The translations under genes and the position numbers were made by a program. The notes under the pieces are model-generated. The model did not search any database. It had not been told where the DNA came from and saw only the letters and a list, made by a program, of their open reading frames with translations. From Ancistrus triradiatus (taxonomy: Eukaryota; Chordata; Actinopteri; Siluriformes; Loricariidae), in the NCBI GenBank assembly GCA_025084515.1, contig JAJAGP010002246.1, positions 1 through 64,000 of the forward strand: DNA of 64,000 bases, read 5' to 3'. Positions 12,301 to 22,009 of the stretch are shown here, one piece after another; the stretch's first letter is position 1; each line of letters begins with the position of its first letter.

Positions 12301-15300
12301 ATAGATCCGTTAGCAGCCGATCACTGATATCGCGCCTTATAACCCGGTGCGCTTTATAGCCCGAAAAATACGGTATGTTTGTGTGTGTAGACAGAGGCAA
12401 GCTGTTGCGTGTCTATCTGACAGGCATCGTAAAATTCACCACACCACACATAGCATCTCCAATGGCAACAGGTCACCATCTAGTAGCCTATGTAAAGCTG
12501 CTTTACGACTGAAATTTTAAGCAGTTCAATCTCTCTCACACTTACACTCACACACAGTGTATAGGCTGGAATAAACAATAAAACCCAGTGCTGTTAGATA
12601 GAAACCCCTTGACCATAACAAGGAGAAACAGGTCAAGTGAATAAAAGATTCTATTTAACAGCAAGGGGATTAACAGACCTACAGGTTACACTGTGCAGCT
12701 ACAAGTTGTACAGGTGAGATTGGTGTGACACCTCATGTGCGCTGGTACTCACTGGGGCATATTGCATGATAAACCCCTGTACTCGGCTATAAACAATCTG
12801 CATTAAACATCTTATTAAAGAGACAGTCAATGAACTGGAATATCTCTACCCCCTCAATTTATAACCCACCAGATTCAGCTCCACCCCATCCCACCATGCC
12901 AACAAAACACACAAAGTGGTTGTAAAAAGCAGCACAGGAGATTAACGTCTGTGGGTCACTAACTCTGACTCCTTTCCCTTGGTTAATGTTATCTGGGCTA
13001 CTCATTTGGCAGAGAGAAAGGACTCGTTCTTTCTTTCGCTCTCACGCCTCCCTCTTCCCTTTCATTCCACACAGTAACAACAAAGGATCCCTTCTAAATC
13101 CACCACTAATAGGCACACGGAAATTAGTGAGAACATCTGATCCAAACCAATTTACTCTCTACTTCTGTAAAAGGAAGTTTCAAATGCCCAGAGCTGAACA
13201 ATCCATTAGTTGATACAAGCTCATATCCATGCCGCTATGAAAACCTATACCACCAAAGAGTGAGCCTCAGTCCTAATGTAATGAGGTGCGGGCTCATGAA
13301 TTAGTGCAGCAGCCATGAGGAACAAACCTTGAGATACGAATGACCTTTTCTGAAGAACAAACCATACAATTGCCTCATGCGGCCATTTTAATTTAGTGAG
13401 ACACAGATAAAGCGGTTCATTTGGACTCCATTCCTGCAGCCACAGGAACCTGAGAATGGAGATGACTGATAACTAGGCATGGTACATACCCAATCCCAAA
13501 CAGCCTACAAATATTTGTCTAAGGTTTGGCTAACCAATCCCACTTGCTACAGGTGAAAAAGACAAATACTACCTTCATTTGTATAGGACTAATTCTCGAA
13601 TAACAGAAGTAAACAAAACTAATCAATCCAAAAGGTCAAGCAGAAAGAACCTCACTGTAACTTAACAATAGTGGAAAACTACATATTAGCATACAGTATG
13701 CGATCATAAACATCCATTCGGATACCGCCATTGTCCGATATAGTTATTATCTTTATTATTAAGGTATTTTTTTTTTAATCCTACTTAACCAATATATTAA
13801 CTTGCAGATAACATTTGATGTTGTTGTAATACAGCAGTTGTAATGAAACGTAACAGTGCAGCCTTATGGTGCAGAATGGTGAGTACACACAAAGCTAAAC
13901 ACATGCAGCATAGCTATGAGCAGACTGAATGTGAGGCAACGCTGCCTGTGCTACTTATAAGCATCCGAGAGTTGATGACGAGTCGCCTTTCCACTCAGGT
14001 CAAGTATGTGCGCTGGAACTGCACATAAAAGGCGTGCAGGTGATGTACTGTTTGTGGATCGGGAGATGCGGATTGTTTCGATTTTATAATTAGTTTGATT
14101 GTGCATTGAGCTGAAGCCACCCACAGGGTGGGGTGGGGTGGTGTGGAACAATGGAGTAGAAGTAAGTACTGCATATTTGCAGAGTGCACCTACCACTAGT
14201 GTGTTAGTAAGTTCCCTGCTCTATTTTGAAAAATGATCGTGACATAAGTAGAATAGGAAATATGTTGCACCTGGTCTCACCAAAGGACATAAAAGTGATG
14301 GAGAGCGAGAGAGGGAAAGAAGGAGAAAAGAGCGCTGAAGTGAGTTCAAAGTGCTGCCCGAATTTTACCCATTGTGTGTGTAGAGTGGGGCAAAAAAGTA
14401 TTTAGTTCAGCCACTGATTGTGCAAGTTCTCCTACTTAGGAAAGATGAGAGAGGTCTGAAATTTTCATCATAGTACAATCAAACTCTGAGAGACAAAAAT
14501 GAGGAAAAAACCAATCCAGGAAAATCACATATAGGATTTTTTTAAAGAATTAATTGGTAATCATGTGGAAATAAGTTTTAGGAAAATAATTAATTGGTCC
14601 CCACAAACAAGAAAGATTTCGGGCTCTCACAGACCGTAACTTCTTCTTAAGAGCTCTTTGTCCTCACTCGTTTACCTGCATTAAGGCACTGTATCTGTAT
14701 AAAAGACACCTGTTCACAACCTCAAAACAGCAGACTCCAAACTCAACCATGGCCCGAGACCAAAGAGGCTGTCGAAGGACAAACAGGAAAGAAATTGTAG
14801 ACCTGCACCAGGCTGGGAAGAGTGAATCTTACAATAGGCAAGGCAGGTTGGTGTGAAGAAATCAATTTGGGAGCAGCAACTGTAAGAAAATGGAAGACAA
14901 AACAAGATCATCGATAATCTCCCTCGATCTGGGGCTCCAACAAGATCCCATTCCCATGGGGTCAAAATGATCATGAGAACGGTGAGGCAAAAATCCCAGA
15001 AAACTCACGGAGGGACTATGATGAATGACCTGCAGAGAGCTGCGGGGACAAAAGAGTAACAAAGGCTTCCACCAATAACACACTTGCTGGGAGGGAGGGA
15101 CTCGGATCCTGCAATGCCAGGTGTGTCCCCCTGCTTAAGGCCAGTAAGTACAGTCCCCAGGGCCCGTCTGAGTTGCCAGAGAGCATAATGGATGATCCAG
15201 AAAGAGGATTGGAGGAGAATATCATGTGGTATTATATCAAGATTTTTGGTTAAAAAACTCAATCGTTCGGTGCTTGAGGAAGATGAATGCTGAGTGGCTC

Positions 15301-18260
15301 CCAAGAACACAATACCTACTGTGAAGCATGGGGGGTGTCAACATCATGCTTTGGGACTGTTTATCTTGCGAGGGGACAGGCCGACTGATCCGTGTAAGGA
15401 AGAATGGAACGGGGCAAGTATCGGGAGATTTTAAACCAAAACCCTTCCATCAGTGAGAGCATTGAAGATGGAACGGCGGCTGGGTCTTCCAGCATACAAT
15501 GATCCCAAACACACCGATGGGCAACGAAGGAGTGCCTCCGTTAAAAGCATTTCAAGGTCCTGGAGGGGCTAGGCCAGTCTCCAGACCTCAACCGCATAGA
15601 AAATGGTGGAGGGAGTTGAAAGTCGTGTTGCCCAGCAACAGCCCAAAACATCACTGCCTAGAGAGATCTGCATGGAGGAATGGGCCGAAATACTAGCTAA
15701 GTGTGTGCAAACCTGTGAAGACTTACAGGAAACGTTTGACCTCTGTCATTGCAAACAAAGGTTATGTTACAAAGTACTGAGTTGAACTTTTGTTATTGAC
15801 CAAATACTTATTTTCCACCATGATTTACAATTAAATTCTTTAAAAACCCTACAATGTGATTTCCTGGATTTTTTTTCCTTATTTTGTCTCTCATAGTTGA
15901 AGTGTACATATGATGAAAATTACAGACCTCTCTCGTCTTTCTAAGTAGTGTCTGACTAAATACTTTTTTGCCCCACTCTATCTCAGTATGTGGTGGTCAG
16001 TGATGTTAAATAAATCATTGTATGAGAAACACTGCAGTATCTTGGCTATTTAGTCAGTACAGTATATGATATGGTGTTCTATCTGTATATTAATAATATT
16101 AGTAAAGGGTAAAAGATTTAAACCTGAATGTTATCACTGCACATACTTTTAGAAATTACATACTTTTATATTCTTATATTTTATTTCCTTATTACCTTAT
16201 TCTAATAGGTAGCCCTAGAGAAGAGCACACTGAACCTCGTTGAACTGGTCCAATGACATTAAAGCTATTCGCAATCGTAAAAACGCACAAGAATGAAGTA
16301 ACTCTAAAGTTTACTATCAAATTAAATTTAAGTAAAACAAAATCAGCAATCAGTCATTAATATGGGCCAACTATTTTTTATCTATATATTTTTTGTGTTA
16401 CAAGTCTTTGCTGACTTTTGGCAGGGTTTTGCATAAGAATGTTTTTAAAAAAAGCATAGATTTTTACTCTTACCTTCAGCATCCGGATCTCTCTCAGTGC
16501 TATCCTTTTAATAACAGGATCGTCCTCAGACTCAACAAACTTTTTGATGGCAACGATCTGCCCCGTGTCTTTATTTCTGCACTTGAACACGACTCCGTAG
16601 GAACCCTCTCCAATCTTGGCAATCTTCTCATACTTCTCCATGCTGTGTCTTTTCAAGCTTTTCACAGCCGGAGTCACTTATGAACCTGAAAACAACATGT
16701 TTATGGCTTATTAGAACTTTAAATGCACTGGACTCTACGTAAATTTTACATGTCAGTCATCTGAAATAGCAAACACCTGCCTACGTTTTATTATTAAGCT
16801 GCTTTTTGTTATCTTATTTGTCTGACTGGTCTGATGTCTGGTGTTGGTTAATATGTATTATGATATAGCCATAACCCAGGAGAGCTCTTCCAGTGACTGT
16901 ATTGGTAAGATTTTGTTGCTAATAACATCTACCTGATAAAATGACTGTAATGCACAGCCTCTAGTAGCTTACTGCTTTTATAAAATGGTGATTAAAAAAT
17001 AAATTGACTAAAATTCTTACAATCCAAGCCATTATAGGTGAATGACCTTGCTCAAGAACACACAACAGCAGCAGCTTGGTATCTGAGCCACGGACCTTTT
17101 GGTCCATAGTCCAGTTCCTTAACCGCTAGACCACCACAGTCCCATTTTGGGGGGGACCTGAGAGATCAGCTCTGGAGAACGAGGTGTGGCTGGTTCAGCT
17201 GGTAGGACAAAAACAGGGAAAGGCAGAAGTTAAATGTAAGAACTGTATAAGAATTATAGTGGCCTTGTGGTTAAGAATCGGGACTATGGACCCAAGTCCA
17301 GTGTTCATATCCCACCTCTGCCAAGCTGCCACCAAATTCCTGAACCCTAAACTCATAACTGGTTGGATTGTAAGGTGTATGCTAAAAGACTAATTGTAAG
17401 CTACTTTGGTATCACCTAGACTGCACAACAAGGCTGTAAACACTACAGCTTGGGCTAGTGTGGGATTCTTCAGTGGGTACTGTACATTTTACAAAAACTG
17501 CTGTCTGTGTTTCGGCGATTCCTTTAAAGCCAGCAGTACCAAATTTGAAAACAACGAACAACCGCGTCGTTGGTTTATAGTCCCTCCCGTCACCTTCTTT
17601 TCTTAAATGAATTTTAAAACCTATAATTTCTTCTTAATTCTGTCCACTGTTAATCCACCGACAAAATCAAAACTGACCTCAAAAACACATATTTGTAATG
17701 TGCTGCATACTAACTGCTGTAACACTTAGGTGTTTATGAGTGTAAACACCTAGCGACTTTCTACAAACTTTAGTTGTTGTGAGGCGCTCACAGATATATC
17801 AACGACTTTACAACTACAATAAGAAAAAAAAGAGTCTTTTATTAATAATTAGATGATGAATACACAAGTGCTATATGTAATATCTATTTTGTATTTTGTT
17901 TTTGAAGAGCATTGTTGTGCTGGTATATAGTTTCCCCTTGAGTTTTACTGGACTAGTTGAAGTGAATACAAAGTATGTTTCACTACTGAACCTAAACACA
18001 TCTACATCTTTTAGACTAGAAGTCTAGATAAGTTAATGACCACTGGTCTACCTGTAGAGCAGAAATCCTGAGTTATAACTGACACAAACAGACATTAAAC
18101 AATACAGACTAAGCTTCACAAAAGCACTCATCCTACATCCAAGCATATAAACAACATGAGAGCTGCTTACCTGTTAGTGCGCTCTACTGCTCCAAACCGC
18201 GCACTTGTACTAGATGTTATGGAAGACTGAGCGTTGTGTCCGCTAGTGTGTATCTGTTAT
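3314..18260 (-). CDS. cdkl1: CDKL1 (cyclin-dependent kinase-like 1), 3' end not found
   Basis: CDKL1 is a CMGC-group Ser/Thr kinase related to CDKs and MAPKs and linked to primary cilia. The exons give the Gly loop GEGSYGVV (residues 11-18), catalytic Lys33 in VAIKK, [16 protein letters not shown], the MAPK-like TDY activation motif, ATRWYRAPE, and IPRHQQVFSSNQFFSGV. ATG 16641 is the first ATG after an in-frame TAA. The exon at 11602-11726 is frame-disrupted. The exon for kinase subdomain XI and the C-terminal tail are not visible before position 1. MAP4K5 lies upstream on the same strand, as in human. CDKL4 is a close paralogue, but residues and neighbourhood favour CDKL1. Confidence 0.93.
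3470..3832 (+). repeat. Dispersed fish repeat (TTTATTAGGT type)
   Basis: Related fragments are at 30559-30760 and 37580-37870. They share TTTATTAGG, CATTTTATCAG and GCACTTTGTA blocks in the same order. It is a long non-coding repeat common in teleosts, probably a decayed DNA transposon. Confidence 0.5.
4036..5019. mobile_element. TA-flanked non-autonomous DNA transposon (GTACCTCGG ends), copy 1
   Basis: Ends CAGTAGTACCTCGGATCTCG and AACAAGGTACCACTG, flanked by TA-type sequence. It is interrupted by a SINE at 4752-4945. Other copies are at 22010, 35856 and 48045. No coding capacity is seen. An inner block starting AGGTGCTCCCTGATTTATGA is shared with the copies at 22010 and 35856. Confidence 0.65.
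4752..4945 (-). mobile_element. tRNA-derived SINE, family I
   Basis: Reverse copy of a SINE whose head has a tRNA-like B box (GGTTCAAATCC in good copies) and whose tail ends GTCTGCTAAATGCTGTAAAT. Inserted inside the transposon at 4036-5019. Confidence 0.85.
5299..5499 (-). CDS. cdkl1: CDKL1 exon, activation loop to CMGC insert
   Basis: 201 bp encoding GPCDYYTDYVATRWYRAPEL, then [20 protein letters not shown], then WPGKSDVDQLYLIRKTLG. TDY is the dual-phosphorylation-type motif of CDKL kinases. The acceptor is TGTAG and the donor GTAAGA. Confidence 0.96.
5728..5880 (+). mobile_element. tRNA-derived SINE, family II, partial
   Basis: Begins GCACTGTGGTGCAGTGGTTA (A-box-like) with B box GGTTCGATTCCC, then a CATGTTCTC tail block. 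Other, reverse-strand copies are at 6800, 21207, 22583 and 26574. Confidence 0.65.
6197..6287 (-). CDS. cdkl1: CDKL1 exon with catalytic HRD and DFG motifs
   Basis: 91 bp encoding [20 protein letters not shown] and then LCDFGFARIL. The catalytic Asp (HRD), the Lys of DVKPEN and the Mg-binding Asp of DFG are all intact. The acceptor is TTTAG and the donor GTATGT. Confidence 0.96.
6557..6735. mobile_element. Tc1-like terminal fragment (CCACTTTATTAGGTACCCC)
   Basis: One end plus the adjacent transposase 3' region of a Tc1-like family; the matching coding-strand piece is at 20760-21080 (shared words GGGGTCCAACCC and GTTCTGAAG). Truncated by the next repeat. Confidence 0.55.
6738..7016 (-). mobile_element. 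SINE family II, reverse copy, with 3' tail block
   Basis: Reverse strand shows B box GGGTTCAATCCC (plus-strand 6946-6957) and CTCCGGTTTCCTCCCAC. It includes a flank, CATCAGTGGCCATTTCAGCG, that is shared with 26310-26390. Confidence 0.7.
7133..7740 (-). mobile_element. Tc1/mariner-like transposase fragment with HTH
   Basis: Minus-strand reading from 7578 includes WQKGAIAFRC and VKEVAEIAGLSKCTVIQVYQ, a Tc1-type paired helix-turn-helix. Downstream frames are broken, though segments to 7140 still resemble the same element. No catalytic DDE region is seen. Confidence 0.6.
8097..8169 (-). CDS. cdkl1: CDKL1 exon ([20 protein letters not shown])
   Basis: 73 bp encoding [20 protein letters not shown] and then HKQN, the alpha-E helix leading to the catalytic loop. 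The acceptor is CCACAG and the donor GTAAGA. Confidence 0.95.
8340..8560. repeat. Dispersed fish repeat
   Basis: Contains CCATCCAGGGT and CCAGGATAGGCTCCAGACC, words of a repeat widespread in fish. No boundaries were determined. Confidence 0.4.
9103..9240 (+). repeat. Degenerate GTGAGTGAGT-type simple repeat
   Basis: Imperfect tandem of GTGA/GTGGG units. Confidence 0.75.
9221..9455 (+). repeat. Direct duplication, copy A
   Basis: Matches 10164-10393 in order with many small indels. Shared words include GACATCTTTGAT, AAATAGTGCTGCGTTTTATT, GATAAACTG and CATTCCGTGA. It is the less damaged copy. Confidence 0.8.
9480..9990. mobile_element. Harbinger/ISL2EU-like terminal repeats
   Basis: Contains ATATTGAGAAACGGCCC near 9685 and the inverted GGGGCCGTTCTCAATAT near 9760. 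Ends of the type GGCCGTTTC are seen in ISL2EU/PIF-like elements. The rest is non-coding with CGAAGT/CTTGCGAAG repeats. Assignment is tentative. Confidence 0.4.
10164..10393 (+). repeat. Direct duplication, copy B (indel-rich)
   Basis: Second copy of 9221-9455, offset by about 940 bases. Differences are mainly single-base insertions and deletions. Confidence 0.8.
10500..10835 (-). mobile_element. Possible non-LTR retrotransposon 3' fragment
   Basis: Reverse strand reads in one frame MFYGAVLLRSSILNGRQVKL, resembling the C-terminal region of fish LINE reverse-transcriptase ORFs. No catalytic motif is present. Weak assignment. Confidence 0.3.
10836..11031 (-). mobile_element. SINE family I, indel-rich copy
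   Basis: Clearly the same SINE as at 4752 and 30364, but with many one-base insertions and deletions (for example GCCATTT, GGTTTAAGGG, GTGGGGATTT), unlike any other copy in the window. Confidence 0.8.
11602..11726 (-). CDS. cdkl1: CDKL1 second coding exon, frame broken
   Basis: Starts QLKH after a GCAG acceptor, in phase with the first exon, then loses frame. FRRKRKLHLVFEYC appears one frame over, after a run of five T where four would keep frame; a further shift follows near 11615, before ELD. The exon is 125 bp against about 122 expected, so several small indels nearly cancel. The donor is GTGAGC. The repeat copy just to the left (10836-11031) shows the same indel-rich pattern, so sequence error is more likely than pseudogene decay. 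Confidence 0.8.
11788..12373 (+). mobile_element. Pogo/Tigger-like element with TIRs and a psq-type HTH relic
   Basis: Termini CGTATTTTTCGGG and CCCGAAAAATACGG are inverted repeats flanked by TA at 11786-11787 and 12374-12375. A CGCCTTATAACCCGGTGCGC block is partly repeated internally. A plus-strand stretch from 12088 reads GNRVAAREFNINESMIRKWR, a helix-turn-helix of the pipsqueak/CENP-B type used by pogo-class transposases. The rest of the transposase is gone: 586 bp, non-autonomous. Confidence 0.75.
12376..14382. other. CDKL1 intron 1 sequence without recognised features
   Basis: No exon, TIR or SINE recognised. It has a T-rich run near 13770 and a GGGGTGGGGTGGTGTGG stretch near 14130. Short open frames lack family resemblance and good splice context. 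Confidence 0.6.
14383..15978 (+). mobile_element. Tc1-like transposon, family B, near full length but broken
   Basis: Flanked by TA; ends GAGTGGGGCAAAAAAGTATT and ATACTTTTTTGCCCCACTC. Long TIRs include GTGCAAGTTCTCCTACTTAG. Transposase starts ATGGCCCGAGACCAAAG (14749) on the plus strand, with the paired HTH region recognisable and later GTGAAGCATGGGGGGTGTCA. Frequent single-base shifts prevent any long ORF. Length 1.6 kb is normal for an intact Tc1. Confidence 0.85.
16474..16685 (-). CDS. cdkl1: CDKL1 first coding exon
   Basis: Coding part 16474-16641 (56 codons): MEKYEKIAKIGEGSYGVVFK and onward to ALREIRMLK. It contains the Gly-rich loop, Lys33 and the alpha-C Glu51 in LREIRML. The 44 bases upstream of the ATG contain an in-frame stop and follow a TTTTCAG acceptor, so they are 5' UTR. 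The donor is GTAAGA. Confidence 0.95.
17015..17142 (-). mobile_element. SINE family I, diverged partial copy
   Basis: Reverse copy missing the tail; ends AACCGCTAGACCACCACAG. Pairs with an opposite-strand diverged copy at 17258. Confidence 0.7.
17258..17405 (+). mobile_element. SINE family I, diverged forward copy
   Basis: Forward copy (GTGGTTAAGAATCGGGACTA, CATATCCCACCTCTGCCAAG), strongly diverged. Confidence 0.65.
18171..18260 (-). other. cdkl1: Probable CDKL1 5' non-coding exon
   Basis: The minus strand carries a CpG-containing stretch that ends at a strong donor, CTAACAG|GTAAGC, at 18171. It lies 1.5 kb upstream of the exon with the CDKL1 ATG, which itself begins after a TTTTCAG acceptor at 16686. 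The upstream limit (about 18260) is a guess. Confidence 0.45.
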
Positions 18261-18670
18261 GCAGTGAAAGCCAGTGTGGGTGTGTGAGGCGATCAGAAAG
18301 GGCTGAGTATTTACATGCAGCTCAGTCCCCATAGGAACATCACGCAGGCTCCACCTTCCACTCGCGCACTGAACCTGCACAACCACCAGGAGCTGCAAGA
18401 GGCACTGAGGAAGACGTATAGCACGCACAATTTCACAAAGCCTTGAATAGGATGAATCTGGTGTTCATTGAGGGACACGTTTCTGTATAGATCCCCAATA
18501 AAACACCAAATCCATGCCGTGAGGATCTGATGACTGTGTTGAATGATGGACACTCATAGGTCTGCACAGTTCCAGCACTAGACTTTCGTCCAGCTGCATT
18601 AAAAAATATCACACATGAAACCTCACAGTGCTTTTGGTATGGACTAGCTGTCCAGCTGGAACCTGCATCA
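18261..18670. other. Intergenic DNA upstream of CDKL1
   Basis: Likely holds the CDKL1 promoter. No TATA box or CpG island is clear by eye. Confidence 0.35.
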
Positions 18671-18779
18671 TTTGCTATTACTGGGTAATGTTCAGTCTCC
18701 TACCCCCTACTACACACACACACACACATTTAGAACCGCTGAAATGTCTGACTACTGTGGCACTGCCAAACCACACAGT

Positions 18780-19830
18780 GGCCTTCTCTCAGCAGTGATC
18801 CAGCACCATGTTTCGCCCCTGGAGGGAGTCCCACTGAGAGGGGTAGGTCTTCCGTGTCAGGCTGTGAGGTGTCAGTGCCAACCCTTCTGGCTTCTGCAGT
18901 GTTTCAAGCCACTGCTGAAACAGCTTGCTTCTGTGCTTGGTGTAACTCTTCTATATGCAGCAGTTGTCCCAATCTCACAGTTTCCACTGCCGTACACCTG
19001 TCCACCAGACCGTGTCCCACTTCCAATCACTCACAGTGGTGGCACTGCACTTCCTGAATGGCCAGAACAGATAGTCAACCATAGCATGCAGCTTTCCAGC
19101 TATATGGTGTTCAGAGAACTGGACGGGTAGCCTGGTCGATCATTGCATTCCAGGAAGCACAAGTACAGGCGCCATGGTCAGGAGACACAAATGCCTCCTC
19201 TGCCTTGTTAGACGTCTTAATAACCATACCTTTGGCTATGAGGCACTGGAGCGGTGCAGCAGTGTCAGCAAAGCTCCAAACAAAACATCGGTCCCAGAAA
19301 GAGACACAGCTGCTCAATGGACCACCACCAAACTACCTTGACTATGACCTTCCCACTGACACCGTGCCCAAGAAAACCGACCTTCTGTTGAAAAGATTGC
19401 ACCTTCAGGGTGTGGTTTGAGTCCAGCAGCACAAATGGCAGCAAACATCCAGACTAGACCGTACAGTGCTTCTGTTAACCCCAGTGCGTGCATGAGCAGG
19501 TCGTCCAGATACACCATGCCACGAATGTGTATCAGAACTTGATTCATCAGTTGTTCGAATGTGGCAGTGAATTTGTCCAAATAACATGACCACAAACTTC
19601 CATAACTCATCATTGACTGAAAATGCTTTGGCCACAGTGCCACTAATGAGTAGGTGCAGTCATGATGAGTTCTGCCAGCTGGGTGTTCCAATCATTGTTA
19701 CACTGGAGTTGGGCACAATCAAAATGGTCACACCACCGCTGACATCTTTCAGCTAGTTGCTGCTGTATGTTGAGGTAAAGGTGCCATCACGCACAGTCAT
19801 TATCTTGTGTTGGCTGCATCTGGAGGAGTC
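18780..19830 (-). pseudogene. Ty3/gypsy-type reverse transcriptase relic
   Basis: Minus strand from 19691 reads FTATFEQLMNQVL, then MVYLDDLLMHALGLTEALYG (the RT YxDD box, here YLDD), then CAAGLKPHPEGAIF. The stretch below 19317 reads FVWSFADTAAPLQCLIAKG, resembling the RT-RNase H connection. Frames shift and stop several times; no LTRs were found. A dead retrotransposon pol fragment between the two kinase genes. Confidence 0.7.
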
Positions 19831-20271
19831 AGGCAGGAGTGACGCTTAGTTTTAAGCATTGCCAGGTCACCTGAGAGTGAGAAAAAGTGTGATAACCCAC
19901 CTTCAACTAGTGTTCCCCTGTATCGTAGGAGATTTATCCAAATGGCCTCAATGATCTAGGATGGTTTGTACATTGAACAAAATTCACACAATAGACAACA
20001 GTAGCCCTAAAAATAACTCAAACAGAACCTGGCATGCTGGACCTGCTGTGCATGTTTGACGCCAACAAGGATGCATGTCCACCTTGATGCCGCCCAGAGA
20101 TGCAGGTGATGTCAAAATACTACACTGCTTGGAGCGAATAGGGAGTAGCAATCCAGTTTGTTTTACATTTAAATTACAGGAACAAGTTAGCAGATGCCCT
20201 CATAAGTGTGGGAGGGGTGGTGCTGCCAGGGCTACAGGCCCCTGTAGTTTTAGAAGTTATTTAAAAACCAA

Positions 20272-20293
20272 AATAATAATAATAATAATAATA
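20272..20293. repeat. Microsatellite (AAT)n
   Basis: Run of AAT units. Confidence 0.9.
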
Positions 20294-20409
20294 TAATGTA
20301 ATAATACAAAATAACACTGGGCTAAAATGGCAATGAAAAGTATTTTACTAGCAATTGACTTAAAATTCATAAATAAAAAAAATCATACTTCTCTAGTGTT
20401 TACAGAGAA

Positions 20410-20760
20410 AGGTCCAAAAAAAAAAAAAAATTCCAGCGAATGGCAGTTCTCTAGGCTACAATGAAGTAGAGCAGCTCTGAACAAGGTGAACCTTGAAGCA
20501 GATGGGCTATAGCAGCAGAAAAACACACCAGGTCTGGCAAGTCTTGATTTCTGCTGTGACATTTGGATGGAGTCGGACTTTGGCGTGAACAACATGAAAG
20601 CATGACTCCATCTTACCTTGTACCAACAGTTCAGGCCGTTGGTGGTGTAACGATAGGATATTTTCTCGGCACACTTTGAGACCCTTAATACGAACTGAGC
20701 ATTGTTTACATGCCACAACCAACCTGAGTATTGCTGCTGACAGTGCCCATCCTTTATGAC
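20410..20760. other. Unassigned repeat-like DNA
   Basis: Begins with an A15 run at 20416. Open frames on the minus strand show no family resemblance. Confidence 0.3.
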
Positions 20761-20765
20761 CAACT

Positions 20766-21080
20766 TACCTATCTTCTATGCACCATATCACAAAGCTCAG
20801 ATCATCTCAAACTGGTTACTTGAACATGACAGGGAGTTCACTGTACTCAAATGACCTCCAGAGCCACCAGATCTCAATCCAATAAAGCATCTTTGGGATT
20901 TGGTGGGATGTCTGCATGATGCTGTCGTGACAACATGGACCAAATCTCAGAAGAATGTTTCAAGCACCTTGTTGAATAGACAGAAGATTTAAAGCAGTTC
21001 TGAAGTCAAAAGGGGGTCCAACCCACTACTAGCAAGGTGTACAAGTGGACCAAGAGCCACCCCTTAAGACTAAAGATGAT
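20766..21080 (+). mobile_element. Tc1-like transposase C-terminal fragment
   Basis: Contains the motif region LEHDREFTVLK with PPDLNPIKHLWDLVGCLHDA, typical of the last DDE Glu region of Tc1 transposases, and ends in AAGGGGGTCCAACCCACTAC near the TIR. It is the coding-strand counterpart of 6557-6735. Confidence 0.7.
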
Positions 21081-21206
21081 GAGAATCAAGACTCTTTTCC
21101 ATACTGGCACTTAGGTGGTGGAATGAAGCAACAAGATGATGATCCCTGGTTCAATTTCTCTCCCCTAGGTGCAACTGTATTCATATAGTGTTACTTTAGT
21201 ACTAGT

Positions 21207-21405
21207 CAGACACACTCATACTGGGACAATTTAGAGCAACCAATTAACCTAATGCATGTCTTTGGAATGTGGGAGGAAAAAGGAGTACTCTGAGTAAAAC
21301 CACGCAAACATGAGGACGACATGCAAACTCCACACAGGCGGAGTCCAAGGTCATCTAACTGGGGATCTCTGGAGCTGTGAGGCCACTGTGCTAACCACAC
21401 TCACC
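21207..21405 (-). mobile_element. SINE family II, reverse copy
   Basis: Shows AACCTAATGCATGTCTTTGG, GTGGGAGGAAA and CATGCAAACTCCACAC in the usual order. Confidence 0.65.
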
Positions 21406-22009
21406 ACTGTATTTGTGTAATGCCCAGCCAGCCAGGCCAGAGGCACCAATACTTGAACACAGGTCGGCGGCATTGGTTGGCAAGCTTATGTGACCGCTAT
21501 GTTTTTTAAAACACTGGTGCAATACAGTAAGAATGTGCTCACACTTGCGCTGAGGTTTTGTGGTGTACCAAAATCGCACTGATAGTGCCAGCTGGCCTAA
21601 ACCCCACTGCGAGTGGTGGCTATCTGTGTACACAACGTAACACAATGTGACAGCGTCAGCAGCAGCCTGAACAAATTACACCAGTATGTATGAAATAACT
21701 ATTCTAGATGATTTTGTTCACTACATACTCCTGCATCTTTCACTAACATAATGAATGCTGCACATACGGGACACAACTATTAAATTGTCACTTTGTACAA
21801 TCAATGTTAGAAAACCTCACATGGCACACAAAAATCTCCTTTACACTATTTAAAAAGAACAAAAAGAAATGGCGAACTTGGAGAATGCAGCCGTCTAGTA
21901 CACTAGTCCACCACTACAGGGACCCAGGAGTCCCGGAAGTGCCTTCCACTCGGGTTGGGCAGCATTCAGACAAGACTGTGCACAGTTCAGAGTAGAGACT
22001 TGTACAATA

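Noticed and set aside
15499..15785. Short plus-strand open frames around 15.6 kb as a gene
   Set aside because: They are frame fragments of the family B Tc1 transposase.
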